A stretch of 64,000 bases of DNA from Actinomycetota bacterium (GTDB taxonomy: Bacteria; Actinomycetota; Actinomycetes; Nanopelagicales; Nanopelagicaceae). The position numbers and the translations under genes are program-made. Shown here piece by piece: positions 34,191 to 41,692 of this stretch. The DNA lies in NCBI GenBank assembly GCA_009698615.1, contig WLPU01000006.1:1-64000 (forward strand), read 5' to 3'. The stretch's first letter is position 1. Each line of letters begins with the position of its first letter. The notes beneath the pieces are model-generated. The model searched no databases. It was not told where the DNA came from and worked only from the letters and a program-made list of their open reading frames with translations.

Positions 34191-34462
34191 GCCTGTTCCG
34201 TCGAGAGCCGATCGCCTAAAACATTATGTGTGTGAACGTGAGCGCCTTTGGCAATATCCGTCGTGGCATGACCCATCCGTTCGCCATATTTAATAATGCC
34301 GGCACCTTTTTCTATAAAGCGCGTCGCGATTTTATGTCCGCGAGGGATTGCACCAACGGCAATAATTTCGTGGTCATCTTGTGAAATAACGTGTCCCACA
34401 ACTACATCGCCCAAACACACTGCGATGTTGTCATCTGCATGGAGAAAAAGAACTTCTCTCAT
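34187..34462 (-). CDS. UxaA-family small subunit (SAF domain)
   Basis: A 91-residue stand-alone SAF domain equal to the N-terminal domain of E. coli-type altronate dehydratase. Features: LHADDNIAVCLGDV, IPRGHKIATRFIEKG, GIIKYGERMGHAT and KGAHVHTHNVLGD, with the HVHTHN histidines typical of this domain. It starts one base after the stop of the IlvD/Edd gene. Known two-gene relatives (small SAF plus large subunit) exist; here a third gene is interposed. Confidence 0.92.
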   Translation of the reverse strand: MREVLFLHADDNIAVCLGDVVVGHVISQDDHEIIAVGAIPRGHKIATRFIEKGAGIIKYGERMGHATTDIAKGAHVHTHNVLGDRLSTEQA

Positions 34463-36196
34463 CTAGTGGGAGTGGCGAGGAACTGCACTGCCTGAGCCGC
34501 CTACCAAGAAATCAAGATCAGCACCGTTGTTAGCTTGCATCACGTGATCCACATAAATCTTGGCCCATCCACGGGTTGGTCCGCCAGTTGGCGCCTTCCA
34601 CTTTGCTTTGCGCTGCGCTAAGACTTCTGGTGAAACAAGTAGGTCGAGGCGGCGATTTTCAACGTCGAGTTCAATCTCGTCACCCGTCTCAACAAGTGCC
34701 AGTGGGCCACCGATTGCAGATTCGGGGGCCACGTGCAAGACAACAGTTCCGAATGCCGTACCACTCATGCGAGCATCTGAAATACGAATCATGTCAAATA
34801 CGCCTTGTGCTAACAATTTAGTTGGCATAGATACGTTGCCGACTTCAGGAAACCCTGGATACCCCTTAGGGCCAGAATGTTGCAACACGATAATGTCATC
34901 TTTTTCGACTTTCATATTCATGTCATCGGCTGCAATGTTGTATTCCTCAACGGTGCTAAATACGAGCGCTTTCCCACGATGCTTAAGAAGGTGTGGTGAA
35001 GCTGCCGAAATCTTCAAGACGGCTCCATCTGGAGCTAGAGATCCACGTAAGACAACAGTTCCGGATCCAGCACTTTGAAACGGTTCGGCAACAGTGGTGA
35101 TGACATCTTCATTCCAATTTTTCGCCTTAGCAATATTCTCAGCCACAGTTTTTCCAGTAACGGTGATGTGGTCGCGATGGATCAAATTACCGAGTTCTGC
35201 CATCACAACTGGAATTCCACCAGCGTAGAAGAAATCCTCCATCAAGTACTTGCCCGATGGCATCAAATTAACAACTACTGGTACGTCACGTGCCAGGGAA
35301 TCGAAATCAGCTAGGTCAAGTTTTACGCCTACACGGCCTGCCAGTGCTAATAAGTGGACTACGGCGTTGGTGGATCCACCCACTGCCGCGTTCACTCTGA
35401 TCGCATTTTCAAATGCATGACGGTTAAGAATTTTGGAAAGTTTTAGATCTTCCTTCACCATCTCGACAATCCGACGTCCAGCTATTTGAGCCATTGCATA
35501 GCGACGAGAATCAACTGCAGGGATTGCCGCACTTCCAGGCAATTGCATACCAAGTGCCTCTGTCACAGATGCCATGGTTGATGCCGTACCCATGGTCATA
35601 CAGTGTCCAGCACTTCTTGCCATGCAAGTTTCGGCTTCAGTAAATTCTTCCTCTGTCATCGTGCCAGCACGAACTTCATCTGCAAACTTCCACACATCTG
35701 TTCCGGAACCAATATCTTTACCACGGAATTTTCCGTTGAGCATTGGTCCACCAGTCATCATGAGCGTTGGAATATCAACACTCGCGGCACCCATCAACAT
35801 ACCTGGCGTTGTCTTATCGCAACCTGCCAACAAAATCACACCATCCATAGGATTTGCGCGAATTGATTCTTCAACTTCCATGGCCAGCAAGTTGCGATAC
35901 AGCATTGTTGTTGGGCGCATGATTGGTTCGCCCAGTGACATGGCAGGGAATGCCAGTGGGAACCCGCCCGCTTCCCAGACTCCACGCTTTATTGATTCTG
36001 CAACTTTATTGAGGTGTGCATTGCATGGCGTGAACTCAGACCAAGTAGAACCAATACCAATAACTGGCCGACCATCAAAGAGATCGGGAGCAAAACCTTG
36101 ATTGCGCATCCACGAACGGTGAATAAATCCATTTTTGCCCGTGTCTGCAAACCACTCAGAACTACGACGCTTACCCTTGTTCTTATCTTCGCTCAT
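34463..36196 (-). CDS. IlvD/Edd-family sugar-acid dehydratase (L-arabinonate type)
   Basis: A 577-residue dehydratase. Fe-S ligand cysteines are seen in TPCNAHL (about 58), AGCDKTTP (about 126) and GHCMTMGTAS (about 198). The N-terminal region (SSEWFADTG, IHRSWMRNQG) and MSLGEPIMRPTTMLYRNLLA are like L-arabinonate/D-xylonate dehydratases rather than dihydroxy-acid dehydratase. It would turn a pentonate or similar aldonate into the 2-keto-3-deoxy acid. A -10 box (TAGGAT, 36203-36208) six bases before ATG 36196 gives this and the following UxaA-like genes their own leaderless transcript. Confidence 0.9.
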   Translation of the reverse strand: MSEDKNKGKRRSSEWFADTGKNGFIHRSWMRNQGFAPDLFDGRPVIGIGSTWSEFTPCNAHLNKVAESIKRGVWEAGGFPLAFPAMSLGEPIMRPTTMLYRNLLAMEVEESIRANPMDGVILLAGCDKTTPGMLMGAASVDIPTLMMTGGPMLNGKFRGKDIGSGTDVWKFADEVRAGTMTEEEFTEAETCMARSAGHCMTMGTASTMASVTEALGMQLPGSAAIPAVDSRRYAMAQIAGRRIVEMVKEDLKLSKILNRHAFENAIRVNAAVGGSTNAVVHLLALAGRVGVKLDLADFDSLARDVPVVVNLMPSGKYLMEDFFYAGGIPVVMAELGNLIHRDHITVTGKTVAENIAKAKNWNEDVITTVAEPFQSAGSGTVVLRGSLAPDGAVLKISAASPHLLKHRGKALVFSTVEEYNIAADDMNMKVEKDDIIVLQHSGPKGYPGFPEVGNVSMPTKLLAQGVFDMIRISDARMSGTAFGTVVLHVAPESAIGGPLALVETGDEIELDVENRRLDLLVSPEVLAQRKAKWKAPTGGPTRGWAKIYVDHVMQANNGADLDFLVGGSGSAVPRHSH

Positions 36197-36202
36197 GTTG
36201 GG

Positions 36203-36208
36203 ATCCTA
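36203..36208 (-). promoter_or_regulatory. -10 element of the IlvD/UxaA-like operon
   Basis: TAGGAT on the minus strand, six bases, ATG 36196. The identical hexamer and spacing occur before the FAH-family gene at 38049, so the two promoters may be co-regulated. Confidence 0.5.
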
Positions 36209-36253
36209 CTTTCTGGTCGTCTGATTTCCTAGTGTTTTCTGGTGGCCTTCTAT

Positions 36254-37165
36254 TTACTTCCCTTGAGATCCGTCCACGATAATATTCTTTAGCGTTTTTC
36301 CGGATGCTAAGAGTTCTAGTTGAGATTGGATCAATTTTCGCGCTCGGGGCTCAAATGCTGATGTATTTCCGCCAACATGAGGGGCGATCAAGACCCCTTT
36401 TGCGCTCCACAATGGATGCCCAGCTGGCAGGGGTTCAGGATCTGTCACATCAAGGGCGGCCATAATCCGTCCAGAATTCAATTCGGCAACAAGGGCATCT
36501 GTATTCACGATTGGGCCGCGGGCAACGTTTACTAAAAGGGCGCCGTCTTTCATGAGTGCCAAACGCTTTGCATCAAAGAGATTACGACTTTCATCATTGA
36601 GCGGCAAAATTAAAATAACGACATCCAGTGTTGGAAGGTAAGAATCGAACTTGTCCATTGTGATCGAACCATCGCGGCCAGATTTAGAAAATCCAATTAC
36701 TTCAACATCAAAGCCAGAAAGATTGCGAGCCACCGTTTGCCCAATGGAGCCAAAGCCAACTACCCCGATGCGCTTGTCGTTGATGGATTCATAACGCGCA
36801 TGGGTCCATTCGCCCTTATCTTGCGAGCGCACAAAGGTTGGAAATCCCCGCAATGATGCAATCGTTAAGCCCACAGCTAACTCAGCCGTTGAGGCATCGT
36901 GGATTCCACGACCATTGCACAGAGTCATTCCAGGTCGCAAAAATTCCATTGCATCGTCATAACCAGCATTGGGCATATGCAGGTACCTAAGATTTGGCAT
37001 CGCCCGACTGTGCTCAAGGGCGGGGCGACCTCCCATATAAGAAGGTACATAGAAAGTTATCGATGAAAGGTCCGCACTCTCAATGGGAGTATTGGCGGGT
37101 GAAAGCTTGGTTAATCCGGCAGGAACTTTTAAATCATCCCACTGAGTCCATACAACCTCGGTCAT
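36254..37165 (-). CDS. D-2-hydroxyacid dehydrogenase family protein
   Basis: A 303-residue NAD(P)-dependent reductase. The nucleotide-binding GFGSIG is at about 138-143. Catalytic residues are Arg in NVARGPIV, Glu in DVTDPEPLP and His in APHVGGNT. This family reduces 2-keto acids such as glyoxylate, hydroxypyruvate or pyruvate, and also some 2-keto sugar acids. It is coupled to the FAH-family gene upstream (overlapping stop/start) and so probably acts in the same sugar-acid route. The substrate is not determinable. Confidence 0.88.
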   Translation of the reverse strand: MTEVVWTQWDDLKVPAGLTKLSPANTPIESADLSSITFYVPSYMGGRPALEHSRAMPNLRYLHMPNAGYDDAMEFLRPGMTLCNGRGIHDASTAELAVGLTIASLRGFPTFVRSQDKGEWTHARYESINDKRIGVVGFGSIGQTVARNLSGFDVEVIGFSKSGRDGSITMDKFDSYLPTLDVVILILPLNDESRNLFDAKRLALMKDGALLVNVARGPIVNTDALVAELNSGRIMAALDVTDPEPLPAGHPLWSAKGVLIAPHVGGNTSAFEPRARKLIQSQLELLASGKTLKNIIVDGSQGK

Positions 37166-38049
37166 TACTTCGCTCCGGTTCCTAAGGTTCGGGTATGTAT
37201 ATCTAAGGCAATAACGCTGACTCTATTGGAGAGCGTGCCAACCTTATCGACGGTAATCGAAACTACATCATTTGCCTCGAGGGAAATATCCAATGGCGGA
37301 ACAATTCCCGTCCCAGTCGAGAGGATGACTCCATCTGGAAAGATTTGACACCTAAATAGATAAGAAACCAAGTCGGCAAATGTGCGATGCAGGGCAGCCA
37401 AAGAAGTCTCTGCCTGCCAAATGATTTGAGTACCCCGCTCAATCTTTGCCTTGATTGCAAGGGCCTGAAGATCATCTATCTCCCAAATTGGAGTAATTGT
37501 GGGCCCAAGGGAGGCGGAGCCAACATAGATTTTTGCTTGCGATAAGTAGAGTGGATTTTCGCCTTCGATGGTGCGAGCTGTCACATCATTGCAAATAGTT
37601 AAGCCCACTACTTCTTGGAATCGATTGATCACAATTGCAACTTCTGGTTCTGGAACTGAAGCATGAGAATCTTCACGTATTCCAATGTCTACTCCTGTGC
37701 CGAGTGTTCGTCCCGCAGTGCCCTTAAAAAATAATTCTGGGCGATCTGCTTCATACACTCGCTGATACACATCTGGAACTCCGCTTTCTTCTTTGCGGGC
37801 ATCTCGAGATCGCAAGTAAGTAACGCCCGCACCCCACACTTCAGTTTCGGGAGCAACTGGTGCGACAAGTTTTCCTTGAACGCTTGGACCTTGTTTTCCA
37901 TCAATAAGTCCTTGAAGCTGAGAAACTGAAAGATGAAGCGCGTCGGTCAATGTTGTTATGCCGGGAATCGAAAAATAGCCAGCCTCGCCAGCAATCACTA
38001 AATGATGTGAACTCTCCGAGGACTCAATGACTGCCAGTGCTTTGCTCAT
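37165..38049 (-). CDS. FAH-family protein, probable 2-keto-3-deoxy-pentonate dehydratase
   Basis: A 294-residue fumarylacetoacetate-hydrolase-fold protein. Seen: VWGAGVTYLRSRDARKEES, RPELFFKGTAGRTLGTG, metal-site acidic PEPEVAIVIN, and LSTGTGIVPP. The closest style is the 2-keto-3-deoxy-D-arabinonate dehydratase group, which makes 2-oxoglutarate semialdehyde, not the diketo-deoxyfuconate hydrolase group, which has a different N-terminal signature. Together with the IlvD/Edd dehydratase it would form the non-phosphorylating pentose route. First gene of its operon, with a leaderless-type promoter. Confidence 0.8.
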   Translation of the reverse strand: MSKALAVIESSESSHHLVIAGEAGYFSIPGITTLTDALHLSVSQLQGLIDGKQGPSVQGKLVAPVAPETEVWGAGVTYLRSRDARKEESGVPDVYQRVYEADRPELFFKGTAGRTLGTGVDIGIREDSHASVPEPEVAIVINRFQEVVGLTICNDVTARTIEGENPLYLSQAKIYVGSASLGPTITPIWEIDDLQALAIKAKIERGTQIIWQAETSLAALHRTFADLVSYLFRCQIFPDGVILSTGTGIVPPLDISLEANDVVSITVDKVGTLSNRVSVIALDIHTRTLGTGAK

Positions 38050-38055
38050 TCGGGC

Positions 38056-38061
38056 ATCCTA
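38056..38061 (-). promoter_or_regulatory. -10 element of the FAH-family gene
   Basis: TAGGAT, six bases (GCCCGA), then ATG 38049. Predicted leaderless transcript covering the FAH and 2-hydroxyacid dehydrogenase genes. Confidence 0.5.
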
Positions 38062-38106
38062 ACTCTGGTCATGCCAAAAAGGAAAAGATAGACTTTCAAG
38101 ACGATC

Positions 38107-38940
38107 ATGGCCACCGAAAAATGGAAGATCTGGACCGCCAGAGATGCACGCCAATCCATCGTCATGCCCTCCGTTGATGACGATAAATACTCACGTGGAG
38201 TTCTAGGAATAATAGCGGGATCAGAAAAATATCCAGGAGCAGCCGTCCTCACATGCCAAGCAGCGATGCGCACTGGGATTGGCATGGTGCGCTATTGCGG
38301 TCCAAGTAGTGTGAAAGATCTTGTCCTTGCCTCGCGCCCAGAAGTTGTTACTGCGCAAGGCCAGGTCAATGCATGGCTTTTGGGATCAGGTATTGATAGC
38401 AATGATCTTGGATATTTTCGATCTCGCAAATTACGTAGTGCCATCGGAGAAGGCTTGCCAGTCATACTCGATGCGGGTGCAATCATTCGCGCTAGGAAAA
38501 TCAATGGCCCTACGCTCATCACTCCTCATTACCGCGAATTACAACGATTGCTCTCTGAGCGTGGAATCAGCGTCACTGCAAGCGCAATCGAAGGCGCTCC
38601 AAAGAAATGGGCTTCCTATGCTGCTGAGGAGTTCGGTGTTACAGTCCTATTGAAAGGCAACGTCAGTGTTGTCTCATCTAAAGAGCGCCAGATTCAACTT
38701 CCTGCTTCAACTTCGTGGTTAGCAACAGCAGGAACCGGAGATGTTCTATCTGGAATCATCGGAGCACTTGTCGCAACACAAACTGTTGAGATAGAAAAGA
38801 ATTCAGAAAAATTAGTGGCTATTGCAGCTACAGGTGCGTACATACATTCGCGAGCAGCAGCTATCGCAACTAAGTCAGGACCAATTGTCGCAATGGATGT
38901 TGTGCGTTTTATTTCGAAAGCAATTTCAGAAATTTTGTAA
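38107..38940 (+). CDS. nnrD: ADP-dependent NAD(P)H-hydrate dehydratase
   Basis: A 277-residue ribokinase-like repair enzyme that converts hydrated NAD(P)H back to the active cofactor, using ADP. Seen: GVLGIIAGSEKYPGAAVL, MRTGIGMVRY, VILDAGA, and the signature GTGDVLSGIIGAL with the catalytic Asp. The epimerase domain often fused in front (NnrE) is missing and must be elsewhere or absent. This marks the return to housekeeping genes after the catabolic block. Confidence 0.92.
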   Translation: MATEKWKIWTARDARQSIVMPSVDDDKYSRGVLGIIAGSEKYPGAAVLTCQAAMRTGIGMVRYCGPSSVKDLVLASRPEVVTAQGQVNAWLLGSGIDSNDLGYFRSRKLRSAIGEGLPVILDAGAIIRARKINGPTLITPHYRELQRLLSERGISVTASAIEGAPKKWASYAAEEFGVTVLLKGNVSVVSSKERQIQLPASTSWLATAGTGDVLSGIIGALVATQTVEIEKNSEKLVAIAATGAYIHSRAAAIATKSGPIVAMDVVRFISKAISEIL

Positions 38941-38990
38941 GCTCTAAATTTAAATATGGGGTATCCCTAGGTTATTCATTAGTTCTATTC

Positions 38991-38996
38991 TATACT
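38991..38996 (+). promoter_or_regulatory. -10 element of the response regulator gene
   Basis: TATACT, a good match to the -10 consensus, 11 nt before ATG 39008; the leader would be only a few bases. Confidence 0.5.
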
Positions 38997-39007
38997 AATT
39001 CTCTATC

Positions 39008-39688
39008 ATGTGGAATGTGCCTAACTCAAGAGTTCTGCTCATCAACGATGACGCATTTGAACTTGCAACCCTGGCTTCTGCAATGCGATTGCACGGTGTC
39101 AACGTAGTTGGTGAAGCAAATAACTATTTGCTCGCCGAAAATTTATTCAAAACTCTTAAGCCCGATGTCGTGGTCATTGATGTTCAATTTAATACTCATG
39201 GCGGAGTTCCATTCGCGATCAAGCTTCGCAAAGTTAACCCACTCGTCGGATTAGTTTTGACTACCGCGTGCCCAGACCTTCGCCTCCTTGGCCTCGAAGA
39301 AAAAGACATTCCGATGGGAACCCAGATTGTGCTCAAGCGCTCAGTAGGAGACATTGACATCATTCGCGATGCCATTCCAGATTCGATTAAGGCAATCAAG
39401 GCAAAAGAGAAAATGGCTTGGATGAACGAGCACTCGTCGTTGCACGAGAATTCTTTTATCTCTATTTTGCATGACCTGACTGATATTCAAATCGAAACTC
39501 TCAGACTTTTATCTTTAGGCCTGAGCAATGGTGAAATTGGTCGGACGCGATTTGTCAGTGAAAAATCTGTAGAGCAGATCGTGGCCCGAATTGCTCAACA
39601 TCTGGGAATTACTCCCGACCGCAAACATAACTTGCGCGTTTTAATCGCTGGGCAATACTTTAAATGGATAGGCGCGCCCCGTCACTAG
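39008..39688 (+). CDS. LuxR-type response regulator
   Basis: A 226-residue protein with an N-terminal receiver domain (acidic pair NDD at about 14-16, phosphorylatable Asp in VVVIDVQF near 57) and a C-terminal HTH_LuxR domain (about 155-215: LTDIQIETLRLLSLGLSNGE, VSEKSVEQIVARIAQHLGI). The lysine expected near the end of the receiver is in IVLKRS. No partner histidine kinase is encoded in the window, so it is an orphan here. Its target genes are unknown. Confidence 0.87.
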   Translation: MWNVPNSRVLLINDDAFELATLASAMRLHGVNVVGEANNYLLAENLFKTLKPDVVVIDVQFNTHGGVPFAIKLRKVNPLVGLVLTTACPDLRLLGLEEKDIPMGTQIVLKRSVGDIDIIRDAIPDSIKAIKAKEKMAWMNEHSSLHENSFISILHDLTDIQIETLRLLSLGLSNGEIGRTRFVSEKSVEQIVARIAQHLGITPDRKHNLRVLIAGQYFKWIGAPRH

Positions 39689-39720
39689 CTCTTAGCAACT
39701 TCTTTCTCAATCTCATCAGG

Positions 39721-39726
39721 TATCTT
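39721..39726 (+). promoter_or_regulatory. -10 element of the small gene at 39734
   Basis: TATCTT, seven bases, then ATG 39734; predicted leaderless start of the two-gene unit with the lysozyme. Confidence 0.45.
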
Positions 39727-39733
39727 CACCACC

Positions 39734-39994
39734 ATGGATATTGTGGCCATTCGCAGTCAATGGGTTTCTATTCTTGATCGACTCGAGCGGAAAGATCACA
39801 TTGCTTGGCTGGCATTTTTTGATGCCCGGCTTGTCAGCATCGATCGAAATACGCTCTCCTTGGATTATTCTGATTCACAAAAGTTTGCGACGAGCCATCA
39901 ATTCACTGCCTCTCGACAAAAGCACACTGCGCTCCTTGAGGAAGCAATCTTCGAAGTACTGGGGACCAAACTAACGATTGCGCAAGATTCATGA
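39734..39994 (+). CDS. Small protein resembling the DnaX C-terminal domain
   Basis: An 86-residue protein beginning MDIVAIRSQWVSILDRLE and continuing with a strand-rich part ARLVSIDRNTLSLDY and a helical segment ending VLGTKLTI. The pattern of a Trp near the start, an LxxL helix, and a hydrophobic-basic end resembles the C-terminal tail of DNA polymerase III tau/gamma subunits seen in actinobacteria. It may be a stand-alone relative. The stop overlaps the lysozyme start by 4 bp, so the two are co-translated. The identification rests on pattern only, and the function is unknown. Confidence 0.6.
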   Translation: MDIVAIRSQWVSILDRLERKDHIAWLAFFDARLVSIDRNTLSLDYSDSQKFATSHQFTASRQKHTALLEEAIFEVLGTKLTIAQDS

Positions 39995-41619
39995 AAAGAA
40001 TTCTCCTTCTAATTTCTATTGCATCCCTCGCGCTGACCTGCGTAGATTTTCTCCCTGCGCAAGCTGCAGCCACATCTATCACGCTCTCTGTCAAACAAAC
40101 ACCGAGCACCGGCGAACCAATAGTTTCTCTCTATGGGCAAATTAAGCCTGCCAAAGGCCTGGTAAAAATATCGATACAGGTGGAGTTGGACGGCAAGTGG
40201 CAGAACACTTCATTGACTGCAAAAACTGCCTCCAGCGGAACTTGGCGGATAGAAAGTATCGCCACTGCCCTAGATTCAACTGTGAAGTACCGCGCGAGAA
40301 TGCGCAATGGAAGCGCAACCATCTATTCAACGCCAAGCACCATTACTGTGCAGCAATCTCCGGAAATTAGCAGCGCTGATCCCGCGACGCTCATCGAGCT
40401 CTCTGGGCCTGGCGGTCGAATACATGGAGTAGATATCAGTCGTTGGCAACATCCCAACGGTGCGGCAATAGATTTCACAAAGATGTACTCCGCGGGAGTG
40501 CGCTTTGTAATGATCAAAGCATCCGATACGAGAGATCTCTCAGATGCACAGGCACTTACCTACGTGATTGCAGATCACAATGCTGCGCAAGCTGCTGGTA
40601 TTTACACTGGGTTTTATCATTACGCCACTTTGCCAGATTCCACTGATGCCGCCGTGATAGTGAAAGATGCACAGGCACAGGCGCAAAAAGTAATTTGGAG
40701 ATTAGCTAGCTTGGGCGGATATACCAATCGGGACCTCTCCTACGCCCTGGACCTAGAGAATAATTGTGTTCGACCCTCTTCAAATGGTGGCTGTAGTAAG
40801 AGCGCTTCACGTAATGCGGTCACCTTATGGGCAACGACTTGGCTTGCAGCAGTTGCAGAAAAAACGGGACGACTCCCAATCTTGTATTCGTATCCCAGAT
40901 TTCTTGAAAGCTCGATGATTCGAAGTGCAGAACTCTTAAAGTATCCACTGTGGCTCGCTCACTACGCCATCAACCCCGCTGACCCGTTGGCTCAACCTGG
41001 TCAGAAAAATGGTGGTTGCTTTGTACATTCATGGACAACTGCCAATTGTTCTTCCCTGTGGATGATGTGGCAATACTCATCGTGCGGCATCGCTAAAAAG
41101 TATGGCGTGCCAGGTTCTCGACTCGATCTCAATGTTTTCCGAGGCACACCAAACATGTTCCTCGATTTAGTTAAGGGCACTTGGACTCCTGAGATTGCCG
41201 ATCAGATGCCCACGCAAGAAGCAAGTGCAATCGTAATTAATTCAATGGTGGCAACGACAACGCTGAAGCCTGTCATTTTTAATGTGAGCGTTACTCGCCC
41301 TACCGGTAATCCGGTTGTAACTGGCACAGTGAAATATGTTGCAGACAAAGAATCACAACTGCCATTAACTCCAGTGCAAACTGCAGTACGTGCATCTAGC
41401 GGCAATTGGGTGCTCACAGTTCGCGGGATTCCTGCCGGCAGTTGGCCTGGCAAAGTTAACTTCATCGATATTTCCGGAACTCACGCGCCAACCTCAATTC
41501 CAGTGGTTATAACAGTAACTCAAGGAGCAACACCAACACCTACCGCTACTCCAACTTCCAAACCTTCGGTAACTCCAGCGCCAGCGGTGGATACTTGTAA
41601 AAATCAAATAATCAACTAA
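39991..41619 (+). CDS. Secreted GH25-type lysozyme
   Basis: A 542-residue secreted protein. Signal peptide to about residue 26 (LPAQAAA), then an Ig-like/FN3-like module (about 30-125), then a GH25 muramidase domain (about 145-360). The active-site pattern is seen as GVDISRWQHPNG, FVMIKASDTRD, GFYHYA and YALDLENN, with the Asp-x-Glu pair. A second beta-rich domain follows (about 410-510), then a short Thr/Pro-rich linker and a final CKNQIIN. The enzyme cuts peptidoglycan. It may remodel the wall or act on other cells. Confidence 0.88.
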   Translation: MKRILLLISIASLALTCVDFLPAQAAATSITLSVKQTPSTGEPIVSLYGQIKPAKGLVKISIQVELDGKWQNTSLTAKTASSGTWRIESIATALDSTVKYRARMRNGSATIYSTPSTITVQQSPEISSADPATLIELSGPGGRIHGVDISRWQHPNGAAIDFTKMYSAGVRFVMIKASDTRDLSDAQALTYVIADHNAAQAAGIYTGFYHYATLPDSTDAAVIVKDAQAQAQKVIWRLASLGGYTNRDLSYALDLENNCVRPSSNGGCSKSASRNAVTLWATTWLAAVAEKTGRLPILYSYPRFLESSMIRSAELLKYPLWLAHYAINPADPLAQPGQKNGGCFVHSWTTANCSSLWMMWQYSSCGIAKKYGVPGSRLDLNVFRGTPNMFLDLVKGTWTPEIADQMPTQEASAIVINSMVATTTLKPVIFNVSVTRPTGNPVVTGTVKYVADKESQLPLTPVQTAVRASSGNWVLTVRGIPAGSWPGKVNFIDISGTHAPTSIPVVITVTQGATPTPTATPTSKPSVTPAPAVDTCKNQIIN

Positions 41620-41692
41620 CGCCGAGACTTCTCCTCACGCGCAACCAGCTATTACTCCGCTACTACAATGGTGTTGGGGGAAGGAGTTAACC

